Shown here in pieces: positions 9,030-16,171 of a DNA stretch of 64,000 nucleotides. A program made the position numbers and the translations under genes. Under the pieces are notes generated by a model. It searched no databases, was not told the DNA's origin, and saw only the letters and a program-made list of their open reading frames with translations. The DNA is from Dyella halodurans (GTDB lineage: Bacteria; Pseudomonadota; Gammaproteobacteria; Xanthomonadales; Rhodanobacteraceae): the NCBI RefSeq assembly GCF_026283925.1, contig NZ_JAPDPF010000006.1, forward strand, positions 62,001-126,000, given 5' to 3'. Numbering within the stretch: the first letter of the stretch is position 1; each line of letters starts with the position of its first letter.

Positions 9030-9884
9030 ATGACAGCAGCCGCCGAGGCCGCACGCCCACTGGCTGGTCGCCGTATTGCCGTGCCCGAGTCGCGCGAACT
9101 GGATGTGTTTGCTGCACTGCTTGAGCGGCGCGGCGCCTACGTGCTGCGCTGCCCGCTGGTAGACATCCGCGATGCAGCCGATCCCGCACCGGTGCTGGCA
9201 TGGTTGCGCATGTTCAGTGACGGTGGCTGCGACGATCTGTTGCTGTTCACCGGCGAAGGGCTCCGTCGCCTGCTGAACGCGGTCGATCAACACGCACCTA
9301 CCCTCCGTGCCAGCTTCGTCGAACAGCTGGCGCGCGTACGCATCATGGCGCGCGGACCGAAACCGGGTCGCGTCCTGCGCGAACTGGGCTTGCGACCGCA
9401 CTGGGTGGCCGATCCCGCCACCACGCAGGGCATGATCGCCAGCCTTCGCGACATCGACCTGCGCGGGCGACGCGTAGGTGTGCAGTTGTACGGCAGCGAG
9501 CCCAATGCGCCGCTCATGCATTTTCTCGCCGAGGCCGGCGCCATGGTCTTGCCGGTGGCGCCGTATCGCTATGCGGATGCCAGTGATGACGCCGATGTGC
9601 TGACGATGATGGCGCGCATGGCGCAAGGCCATGTCGACGCCATTGCGTTCACCAGCCTGCAGCAGGTCGAGCGCCTGTATCGGGTGGCGGACACCGCGGG
9701 ACAAACCGCCTTGCTGCAAACGGCGTTGTCACGCACGTTGGTGGCCGCCGTCGGCCCCCTTGTTGTCGACATCCTCAGGCAACGCGGCATTCAGCCGAGC
9801 GTGACGCCCAAAGGCAGCTACCACATGAAGCCGCTGGTCAGTGCCCTGACGGAGGCGCTTGGGCCGCCTTTGTTGAAGACCTGA
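9030..9884 (+). CDS. hemD: Uroporphyrinogen-III synthase (HemD-like)
   Basis: A 284-residue HemD-family protein, predicted to close and invert hydroxymethylbilane to uroporphyrinogen III, the substrate of the preceding CysG. Two alternating domains are recognisable: GRRIAVPESRELDVFAALLE at the start, FTGEGLRRLL in the first half, and VGVQLYGSEPN and the substrate-region stretch DAIAFTSLQQVERL in the second. HemD sequences are very divergent, so the call rests on these stretches and on context. It lies 52 bp after cysG as the last gene of the nitrate operon. It may be a dedicated second HemD beside a housekeeping copy in the hem cluster. Confidence 0.8.
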   Translation: MTAAAEAARPLAGRRIAVPESRELDVFAALLERRGAYVLRCPLVDIRDAADPAPVLAWLRMFSDGGCDDLLLFTGEGLRRLLNAVDQHAPTLRASFVEQLARVRIMARGPKPGRVLRELGLRPHWVADPATTQGMIASLRDIDLRGRRVGVQLYGSEPNAPLMHFLAEAGAMVLPVAPYRYADASDDADVLTMMARMAQGHVDAIAFTSLQQVERLYRVADTAGQTALLQTALSRTLVAAVGPLVVDILRQRGIQPSVTPKGSYHMKPLVSALTEALGPPLLKT

Positions 9885-9929
9885 TGTCCATGGAAACGCC
9901 GTGCCGCCATTGCGCGCGTTCGCCTCGCA

Positions 9930-9981
9930 TAGTTTGGCCACCAGGGGAACCCATTCGGCACGCCGATTCCCCGGCCAACTA
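9930..9981. terminator. Large inverted repeat between convergent genes, possible bidirectional terminator
   Basis: The outer arms TAGTTTGGCC and GGCCAACTA enclose GGGGAA / TTCCCC and an inner TCGGCA / CGCCGA hairpin, giving a long imperfect stem. It sits between the end of hemD (plus strand) and the end of the antiporter gene (minus strand), where a bidirectional terminator is expected. No U-tract is present on either side. Confidence 0.4.
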
Positions 9982-9985
9982 TCAA

Positions 9986-10031
9986 GGCATCCAGGGCGTG
10001 GTGCTGATCGTCCCTGGCTCTCCAGGATGCC
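9986..10031. repeat. Second inverted repeat in the same convergent gap
   Basis: Arms GGCATCCAGG (9986-9995) and CCAGGATGCC (10022-10031) pair at nine of ten positions around a 26-base interior. It follows the previous hairpin directly. The 240-bp gap shows no gene on either strand that can be supported. Confidence 0.35.
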
Positions 10032-10125
10032 AAGCACGGATACTGACCATGGCGACAGGCATGGCGATCACTACGTCTTGAGTGCGAAATCTGCCGGCAA
10101 TCATTGCGCTCAGGCCGATCCGGAC

Positions 10126-11394
10126 TCAGGAAGAAGCGCGTACTGCGTACTCTCGATTGTTGCCCATTGGCTGTCTTCTCATGGCCCAGTTGAACAACGG
10201 CGTCGCCATGAGCGTACTAGTGATGGCCATGAGTACCAGGATGGAGAAGAGGCCGGGTTCAATGATTCCCGCCTGCAGGGCGATGTTGATCAGAATCAGC
10301 TCCATCATGCCTCGTGCATTCATCAGCGAGGCTATGGCCATGGCGCTGTTGTTGCTTTCTCCGGAAGCTCGCGCCGCTGCCCAGCATGCAAGGCCTTTCC
10401 CGGCAAATGACGCCAGCATAGCGGCCACGGCAGCAAGCATCATCGTCGGCTGCAGCACCAGTGTCAGTTGCGTCTTCATTCCTGAGTAGGTAAAGAAAAT
10501 CGGTACAAGGAAGATGACGACGAAAGGCTGCAGTTGTTCTCGAAGCTTTTCGGTCAACGCGCCCCTGGGCAGGCACGCGCCCAATAGAAAGCCACCGAAG
10601 ACAGCGTGAATGCCGATGGCATCCATCGCCCATGCGCTCAGACAGAACATGGCGAGCACCACCGCGAGCACCGTAGCGCTTAGCGGCTTGTCTGGTCCGA
10701 CATGGTCGGCAAGACGGCGCAGTGCGCGCCGGCCAATGAAGATCATGAAAAGCGCATAGCCGATGCCGCCTCCCATGGTGAGCGAAGCGCTACTCGCACC
10801 GCCACCGAAGCTCGTCAACACGATGGCCAACATGCACCAGGCCGCGGCATCGTCCATGGCGCCTGCGGTCAGCACCAAGGTACCCAGTCGACTGCCGGTC
10901 AGCCCGCGCTCGTGGATGATGCGGGCAAGCACCGGGAAGGCGGTGATGGCGGTGGCAGCCCCCATGAATACTGAGGCGTTGAAGAGACTTGTTTTCGCAG
11001 CGAACAGCCCCGGAAGAGTGAGCAGCCACGGGGTTATCAGCACGGCCAGCGCGAACGGCATCGCAATACCTGCCAGTGATACCCATAGGGCACTGCGATA
11101 TCGCGCGCGAAAGTGCGCGACATTGACTTCGGTACCCACCAGGAACATGTACAAGCCCACGCCCAATTGGGCCACGACATAGAGAACGTCCGTGGTCGAC
11201 TTGGGGAAGATCGCTGCCTGAGCATTGGGCAGCACGAGACCGAACAGCGATGGCCCCAGCGCCACGCCCGCGATCATTTCGCCGATCACCTGCGGTTGAC
11301 CCATCTTGCGAGCCAGCCATCCGACCCATCGACAGGCGATCAAGATGATCGCCATCTGGATAAAGTAGTAGACCGACATTTGTGGCGTGGGCAT
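10126..11394 (-). CDS. CPA2-family cation/proton antiporter
   Basis: An inner-membrane monovalent cation:H+ antiporter (422 residues, about 12-13 spans), probably exchanging Na+ or K+ for protons. Family landmarks: QPQVIGEMIAGVALGPSLFG in span 1-2, LYMFLVGTEVN, ATAITAFPVLARII, and LTAGAMDDAAAW, which carries the paired aspartates of the ion-binding site. GIHAVFGGFLLGACLPRG and NARGMMELILINIAL follow near the C-terminus. The start at 11394 (MPTPQMSVYYF) has an AAGGT ribosome-binding site; the frame is open upstream to 11466. There is no RCK/TrkA-N domain, unlike KefB/C. It is separated from the halogenase gene upstream by a strong hairpin, so it is probably its own unit. Confidence 0.88.
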   Translation of the reverse strand: MPTPQMSVYYFIQMAIILIACRWVGWLARKMGQPQVIGEMIAGVALGPSLFGLVLPNAQAAIFPKSTTDVLYVVAQLGVGLYMFLVGTEVNVAHFRARYRSALWVSLAGIAMPFALAVLITPWLLTLPGLFAAKTSLFNASVFMGAATAITAFPVLARIIHERGLTGSRLGTLVLTAGAMDDAAAWCMLAIVLTSFGGGASSASLTMGGGIGYALFMIFIGRRALRRLADHVGPDKPLSATVLAVVLAMFCLSAWAMDAIGIHAVFGGFLLGACLPRGALTEKLREQLQPFVVIFLVPIFFTYSGMKTQLTLVLQPTMMLAAVAAMLASFAGKGLACWAAARASGESNNSAMAIASLMNARGMMELILINIALQAGIIEPGLFSILVLMAITSTLMATPLFNWAMRRQPMGNNREYAVRASS

Positions 11395-11434
11395 CGAGAG
11401 AACCTTTGCAACACTCTGGCGCGTATCATCAATC

Positions 11435-11470
11435 GGCGATGGCCGCCTCCAGGTCGAGGCGGCCATCGCC
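11435..11470 (-). terminator. Strong hairpin downstream of the halogenase gene
   Basis: A perfect 15-bp stem (GGCGATGGCCGCCTC and its complement at 11456-11470) around a six-base loop, about 40 bp after the stop of the minus-strand halogenase gene and upstream of the antiporter gene. It lacks a T-run but is the most stable simple hairpin in this region and probably ends transcription of the carbohydrate locus. Confidence 0.6.
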
Positions 11471-11511
11471 GTCAGCGGCGTTTGGACAAACCCAATAGCA
11501 AAGTCAGCGGC

Positions 11512-13092
11512 CTACGCAGCCGCACCCTCCGCTTCCGCTTTCTGCCTGTGCTCAGCACACATCTTCTCGACAAGGAAACGGTGATCGGGGAGGTCGTCGG
11601 CAGCATTCGCGGCCACTTGCTGGATCATGGCGAACTCCCGGCGAGCCTCCTCGAATCGTGGATACGCACTGCGCATGGGCTCGAGGTTGGTCTTGAACTC
11701 CATGCCGTAGAGCACGTATTGCCAACTCGATACGAGAAACATCTCCAGATCGCTGACGAAATCCAGACGATGGGGCGGTCGGTGTTTCCACTCGGCAAGT
11801 CTGTCCCGCAAGGTCTGGGGGATGCTGGACGCATCGGCGTTGTCGATCCAGAACGGCGAGTCGCGGCGCTGGCTCAGGCAATAGTGCATCTTGATGAAAT
11901 CGATGATGCGGTCGTAACGCGCGACCATCATCTCGTTGAAGTGACGCGCGGCCCGCTCCATGTCGTCGGTATCACCCGGCAGCAGGTGCGTGAGCAAGTA
12001 GGTAGCCAGCTCGACCAGTGCAATGCCGGTGGATTCCAAGGGCTCAACGAAGCCGCCCGCCAATCCCACGGCGACGCAGTTCTTGCGCCAATGCTCCGGC
12101 CGATAACCCGTTTCGAACTTGATGTGCATGGCCTTCAGACCTTCGGCGGCAGCACCGAGATAGCGGCGAAAGACCTCTTCGGCACGTTCATCGTCCGTAT
12201 GCCGGGACGAATACACGTAGCCGACGCCGCGCCGTTTCTGCAGACCGATGTCCCAGATCCAGCCAGCTTCCTGCGCGGTGGAGATGGTGTAGGAAGGAAT
12301 CGGCGCGTCGGGCCGCTCATAAGGCACCTGCATCGCCACGGCACGATCGGCGAACAACACATCGCGACGGCTGCGAAATGGCGACTTCATCACGTGGCCT
12401 ATCAGGCTTCCTCGCAGACCGGTGCAGTCCACGTAGAGGTCAGCGGTCAGCTCGCCCAGTTCCTTGGTGATGACGCGCGCGATCGCGCCCTGCTCGTCCA
12501 GCTCCGTGCGTTCGACGGTCGCGACATGATGTTTGACGCCAAGCACTTGTTGTCCGTGTTCGGCGAGCACCTTGGCGAAGCAGGCCGCATCGAAGTGGAA
12601 GGCATGATTCATGGGGCCCTGGTAGTCCGGGTCCGTCAGACGCTTGGGGCCGCGATTTTGATCAACCAGCCTGCTCTGCATGCTCACTGCATCGGCGAAC
12701 GACATCCCTTCGGGCGCCGCGCCCAGGAGCCAATAGGGCAGCAGTTCCGGACCTCCGGGACGCTGGCTTGGCACGCTGAACGGATGGAAGAAATGGTCGT
12801 TGCCCGTCGCGCCCTCTGGCCGCACCCAATGGCGATAATGAATGCCCTGCTTGTACGTCGCCGTGGCGCCGACAAGAAAACGCCGTTCATCGAGACCGAT
12901 GGCCGAGAGCGTGCCCCTTATCGACGGAAACGTCGCCTCACCGACGCCCAACAGGCCAATATTGGCCGACTCCACCAGGTGCACCTGGACACTCTGCGGA
13001 TCGATCGCGTTCACTGCCTTGGCAAGGTAGCAAGCGGCCAGCCAGCCAGCCGTGCCGCCACCCACCACGAGCACCTTTTTCAAACGAGTCAT
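11512..13092 (-). CDS. Flavin-dependent tryptophan-halogenase family protein
   Basis: A 526-residue FADH2-dependent halogenase-fold protein. Visible motifs: the FAD-binding VLVVGGGTAGWLAA (GGGTAGW at 11-17), the lysine matching the catalytic lysine of PrnA (K81 in ATYKQGIHY), and GFVEPLESTG carrying the matching glutamate (E350). The WxWxI motif is present as WIWDIG (278-283), with glycine where characterised tryptophan halogenases have proline. ATG 13092 is chosen because it starts at the FAD motif and has GGAG five bases upstream; the open frame extends to 13200. It is downstream of the TonB receptor, with a hairpin between. Homologues beside TonB receptors are known in Xanthomonas and Caulobacter, but their substrate is generally not known. 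Halogenation of free tryptophan should not be assumed. Confidence 0.9.
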   Translation of the reverse strand: MTRLKKVLVVGGGTAGWLAACYLAKAVNAIDPQSVQVHLVESANIGLLGVGEATFPSIRGTLSAIGLDERRFLVGATATYKQGIHYRHWVRPEGATGNDHFFHPFSVPSQRPGGPELLPYWLLGAAPEGMSFADAVSMQSRLVDQNRGPKRLTDPDYQGPMNHAFHFDAACFAKVLAEHGQQVLGVKHHVATVERTELDEQGAIARVITKELGELTADLYVDCTGLRGSLIGHVMKSPFRSRRDVLFADRAVAMQVPYERPDAPIPSYTISTAQEAGWIWDIGLQKRRGVGYVYSSRHTDDERAEEVFRRYLGAAAEGLKAMHIKFETGYRPEHWRKNCVAVGLAGGFVEPLESTGIALVELATYLLTHLLPGDTDDMERAARHFNEMMVARYDRIIDFIKMHYCLSQRRDSPFWIDNADASSIPQTLRDRLAEWKHRPPHRLDFVSDLEMFLVSSWQYVLYGMEFKTNLEPMRSAYPRFEEARREFAMIQQVAANAADDLPDHRFLVEKMCAEHRQKAEAEGAAA

Positions 13093-13212
13093 GGAATCTC
13101 CGTGCCGGCTGACTAGCCGGTCAGCTGGTGCGCCGCGCGTGCGCAGACATAGCGCAAAGAAAAGCCGGATCCCCTTGCGGTGACCCGGCCAAAACGCCAT
13201 TCGAGGGGAGGA

Positions 13213-13238
13213 GGACGACCTTTCTGGAAAGGTCGTCC
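13213..13238 (-). terminator. Perfect hairpin between TonB receptor and halogenase genes
   Basis: Arms GGACGACCTTT and AAAGGTCGTCC (11 bp, perfect) around the tetraloop CTGG, located 57-83 bp after the TonB receptor stop on the minus strand. No T-tract follows. It may act as an attenuator or mRNA 3'-end stabiliser that lowers halogenase expression relative to the receptor. Confidence 0.5.
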
Positions 13239-13295
13239 ATGGAACGGCAAACGGGTGGCGGTGTTGGTGAAGTGGGACACCGCTTGCTCATCAGG

Positions 13296-15725
13296 TCAGA
13301 ACCAGACGCCTAGCTGGAGGCCGTAGGTGCGTGGCGCCAGATATTGCGAGACGTATTCGAACGACTGGTTTGGCAACTGGAAGCGGCCGGCACTCGTGCG
13401 CACTCGTCCGTCCGAAACGTTTTGAACGTACGCGCTCACCCACCAGCGGTCACTCGGTTCGGTATAGCGCAGCGAGATATCGCCGCGGGTATACGCGCCC
13501 TGCTGGTCGCCAGGGCCGAGGTTGAAGTAGCTAAGCCACTGCGAGCTCTGGTATTGAGCGCTGATGCGCGGCGTCAGGCGGCCACCGTTCCCCAGGTGGA
13601 AGTCATGCTCGTAGATCGCGGTAAGCGATACGTCCGGCGCATGCGGCAGATCGTTTCCGGTGACGTCCATGCAGCTGGCGATGCCCGATTGCGGCGCGCA
13701 GGGCGGCAGACCCTGGTAGTCGTTGCTTCCCGCGTAAGTCAGCGTGCCGAGCTTCTTCTTCGGGATGGCCGAGAAGATCAGGTTTCCGCGATCGTCTTGC
13801 TGCGAATAGGCCAGCTCCGATTCGAAGCCAAGCACCTCGGTGCTGCCCTGCACATTGGAGAAGCCCAAGCCGCGGTTGCCGTTCGGGTAGGTGATGGGCG
13901 CCGATAGCTGGAAGTCCTTGAAGTCCGCGTAATAGACCGCGCTGTTCCAGGTCATGTGACCGTCGAGGAACGCGAACTTCGTGCCGATTTCGTAGTTGGT
14001 CAAAGTCTCAGGCTTGAACAGCGTGCCGCCATCCTGGATGCCGCCCGACTTGTAACCGGTGGAGATGCTGGCGTAGAGCAGGCCATGCTCACTGATATCG
14101 GTGTCGACGCGAGCGAGCCAGGTGGGCTCACCCTTGCTGTACTTGCCGTCGTTATGAGTCGACACGGCGAAGCCGGTCGCCGGACCTGGAATGGTGCTCG
14201 GGGCGATCGGCACTTGCGGCACCGTCGGGTCGTAATCCCAGCCCCAGTTGATGCCGCCGCGGTTCTCCTTGTCATCTTGCGACCAGCGCGCGCCCGCGGT
14301 CAGACGCCAATGGTCGGACACATGCCACGTGGTTTGACCGAAGATCGCCTTGGACTCCACCGTTTCCTTGGGCTGAATAAACGACCCCTGCCAGCTCACC
14401 GAGCCGTTCTGGGTGCCGTTCATGATCGGAATGTCGAAACGGATGTTGTTGTCTTCGTACGCGTAGTACAAGCCGACGATCCAGTCGAGCGTCTGCTGGC
14501 CGGTCGACTTGAGGTCGAGCTCTTGGCTATAGCTTTCGTAGTTGGAGTAGTTGGTGCGGTCGTCCTGGTACTGGGCACCGGTGGTGAAGCTGGTAGGTAC
14601 CGAGACGCCGACATCCTGGTCGAAGTCGCTCTTGCCGGAATAGCGGTTGTAGCCGGCGATGTAGCTCAGCTCCATGCTTTCATTGATATTCCAGTCCATC
14701 CGGCTGCGCAACGTCCGGGATGTGCGATCCAAGTACGGCGCGGTATCGATCAGCGCCGACCAGAAGTCCTGACCGGCACGCGGAGTCTGCATCAGGCTCA
14801 GGCTGGGCGTGCCACGATCGAGGAAGTACTCGTACGACAGATCCCACTTGAACGAATCACTGGGCTGCCACAGGGCGCTGACACGCGCAGCCGACTGGTC
14901 CTGCGCGTTGTACTTGTCGGCAGAGTGAATGTATTGAGCGGCGTTGATCGGTTGGAACTTTGCCGGATCAGCACCCGTGGCGAGGTAGGTCGCCTGCTGC
15001 TGCGCCACCGTAGGCAGCTCGCTCGCCGGGTTCTGGTAATCGACATAGCCGTCGTGCTGCTCGTGCACTACCGCAACGCGCATCGCGAACGTGCTGCTGA
15101 TGGGCAGATTGATCGCGGCGCGCGCGCCCATCTGATTGAAGTTGCCAGCTTCGACCAGCGCGTTGCCGGAAAAGCCGGCATTGAGATCGGGTTTGGCGGT
15201 CTGGAAGCTGATGGCGCCTGTCGTGGAGTTACGACCCCACAGTGTGCCCTGAGGACCGCGCAGCACTTCGACGCCGTCCATATCCAGCAGCAGTCCGGAA
15301 GCGGCCTCGGCACGCGGCGCGTAGACGCCATCCACGAAGGTGGCTACTTCAGGATCGGCGTATTCGGTTTTCGCGCTGTCGTTGCCGATGCCGCGCAACG
15401 TCAGCGTGACCACGCCATGGTCGCCTTCCGTGGTGCCTTGCAGGCCCGGCACCAGTCGGGTGAGGTCCTGCACGGTGGTCACGCGTTCCTTCTCGAGCGT
15501 ATCGGGCGAAATCGCGGTGACTGCTACCGGCGTCTTCTGGAGTGGCGTCTCGCGCTTGGTGGCGGTCACCGAGACGGCACTGAGCTGCTTGACCTTTCTT
15601 TCAGCCGGCGCCGGGTTCTGCGCCGACGGATTCGGCGATGACGCATCCTGGTCCGTTGCCAGCACCATGCCGGGGGTGAGAACGAGAGACATGGCGATAT
15701 ACAACGCCGAGTAGCGTAGCTTCAT
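13296..15725 (-). CDS. TonB-dependent outer-membrane receptor (carbohydrate-type)
   Basis: An 809-residue outer-membrane active transporter, probably for a glucoside or oligosaccharide. It has a signal peptide (MKLRYSALYIAMSLVLTPG, cut near ATD), a TonB-box-like stretch (LSAVSVTATKRETPLQKTP, about 48-66), a plug domain (VQDLTRLVPGLQGTT, VEVLRGPQGTLWGRNSTTGA around 155-175) and a long beta-barrel ending in an aromatic residue (LQLGVWF). Length is normal for the family. Two LacI-type operators lie 77-114 bp upstream. The substrate is inferred from neighbours: a secreted GH3 beta-glucosidase upstream and a LacI regulator beyond it. The order along the minus strand is lacI, glucosidase, receptor, halogenase. 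Confidence 0.93.
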   Translation of the reverse strand: MKLRYSALYIAMSLVLTPGMVLATDQDASSPNPSAQNPAPAERKVKQLSAVSVTATKRETPLQKTPVAVTAISPDTLEKERVTTVQDLTRLVPGLQGTTEGDHGVVTLTLRGIGNDSAKTEYADPEVATFVDGVYAPRAEAASGLLLDMDGVEVLRGPQGTLWGRNSTTGAISFQTAKPDLNAGFSGNALVEAGNFNQMGARAAINLPISSTFAMRVAVVHEQHDGYVDYQNPASELPTVAQQQATYLATGADPAKFQPINAAQYIHSADKYNAQDQSAARVSALWQPSDSFKWDLSYEYFLDRGTPSLSLMQTPRAGQDFWSALIDTAPYLDRTSRTLRSRMDWNINESMELSYIAGYNRYSGKSDFDQDVGVSVPTSFTTGAQYQDDRTNYSNYESYSQELDLKSTGQQTLDWIVGLYYAYEDNNIRFDIPIMNGTQNGSVSWQGSFIQPKETVESKAIFGQTTWHVSDHWRLTAGARWSQDDKENRGGINWGWDYDPTVPQVPIAPSTIPGPATGFAVSTHNDGKYSKGEPTWLARVDTDISEHGLLYASISTGYKSGGIQDGGTLFKPETLTNYEIGTKFAFLDGHMTWNSAVYYADFKDFQLSAPITYPNGNRGLGFSNVQGSTEVLGFESELAYSQQDDRGNLIFSAIPKKKLGTLTYAGSNDYQGLPPCAPQSGIASCMDVTGNDLPHAPDVSLTAIYEHDFHLGNGGRLTPRISAQYQSSQWLSYFNLGPGDQQGAYTRGDISLRYTEPSDRWWVSAYVQNVSDGRVRTSAGRFQLPNQSFEYVSQYLAPRTYGLQLGVWF

Positions 15726-15801
15726 TTAGCTTCCCCTCCAGATCGTTCGAATAGTTGTGAGCCACCGCCCTCGACGATGGCGCTCCTGTCTTGCTCCCCA
15801 G

Positions 15802-15815
15802 TGATAGCGCTGTCA
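15802..15815. promoter_or_regulatory. LacI-type operator 1 upstream of TonB receptor
   Basis: TGATAGCGCTGTCA, a 14-bp palindrome with one mismatch and a central CpG as in LacI-family operators. It matches the operators at 15826-15839 and 18753-18766. It probably binds the LacI-family protein encoded at 18959-19972 and represses the receptor until a sugar is present. Confidence 0.75.
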
Positions 15816-15825
15816 TTTCAAATAA

Positions 15826-15839
15826 TGACAGCGCTGTCA
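15826..15839. promoter_or_regulatory. LacI-type operator 2 upstream of TonB receptor
   Basis: TGACAGCGCTGTCA, a perfect 14-bp palindrome centred 24 bp from operator 1. Two operators this close suggest cooperative binding at the receptor promoter. Confidence 0.75.
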
Positions 15840-16171
15840 AACCGGATAGTAAAGCGCTTCCCACGTAGAAGCTTGACGCGGAGCAACACGTGCGTCGTGC
15901 CCCTCAAACCCTTGGTACAGCTACATTCGCGGTCATCCATGACCCCTTTTATGATGCAAAGCAGATGGCCGTTTTAGCGTCCAATGTCACAAATTTGATG
16001 CCCGGGCACTTGGGACGCCGAGCGGATGACTGGCGTCGCGCCAGACTTCCAGCCGTCAACCCCGACCAACACACCTGCGAAAAAGCGCGTGACTTCGCGA
16101 CGTGCGTTCCTGGTATTGCTACTCCAAAGATGGTTGCCCCGAGCCGAACATCGTCGTGCACATCAACTGCA
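15840..16171. other. Intergenic, no gene recognised
   Basis: The rest of the 446-bp gap between the receptor and glucosidase genes has no supportable gene. Apart from the operator pair at its receptor-proximal end, no further palindrome or terminator stands out. Confidence 0.5.

Noticed and set aside
8977-9033. An 18-codon frame overlapping the cysG stop (TGATG) and the hemD start
   Set aside because: Tight overlaps look like coupling, but the peptide has no features and is too short to support; it may simply carry ribosomes towards hemD.
11113-13116. A 667-codon plus-strand open frame across the halogenase gene
   Set aside because: Low-complexity, His- and Arg-rich translation with no family; the minus strand has the FAD motif and catalytic residues.
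13956-15641. A 561-codon plus-strand open frame across the TonB receptor gene
   Set aside because: Antisense shadow; the receptor's plug and barrel features are on the minus strand.
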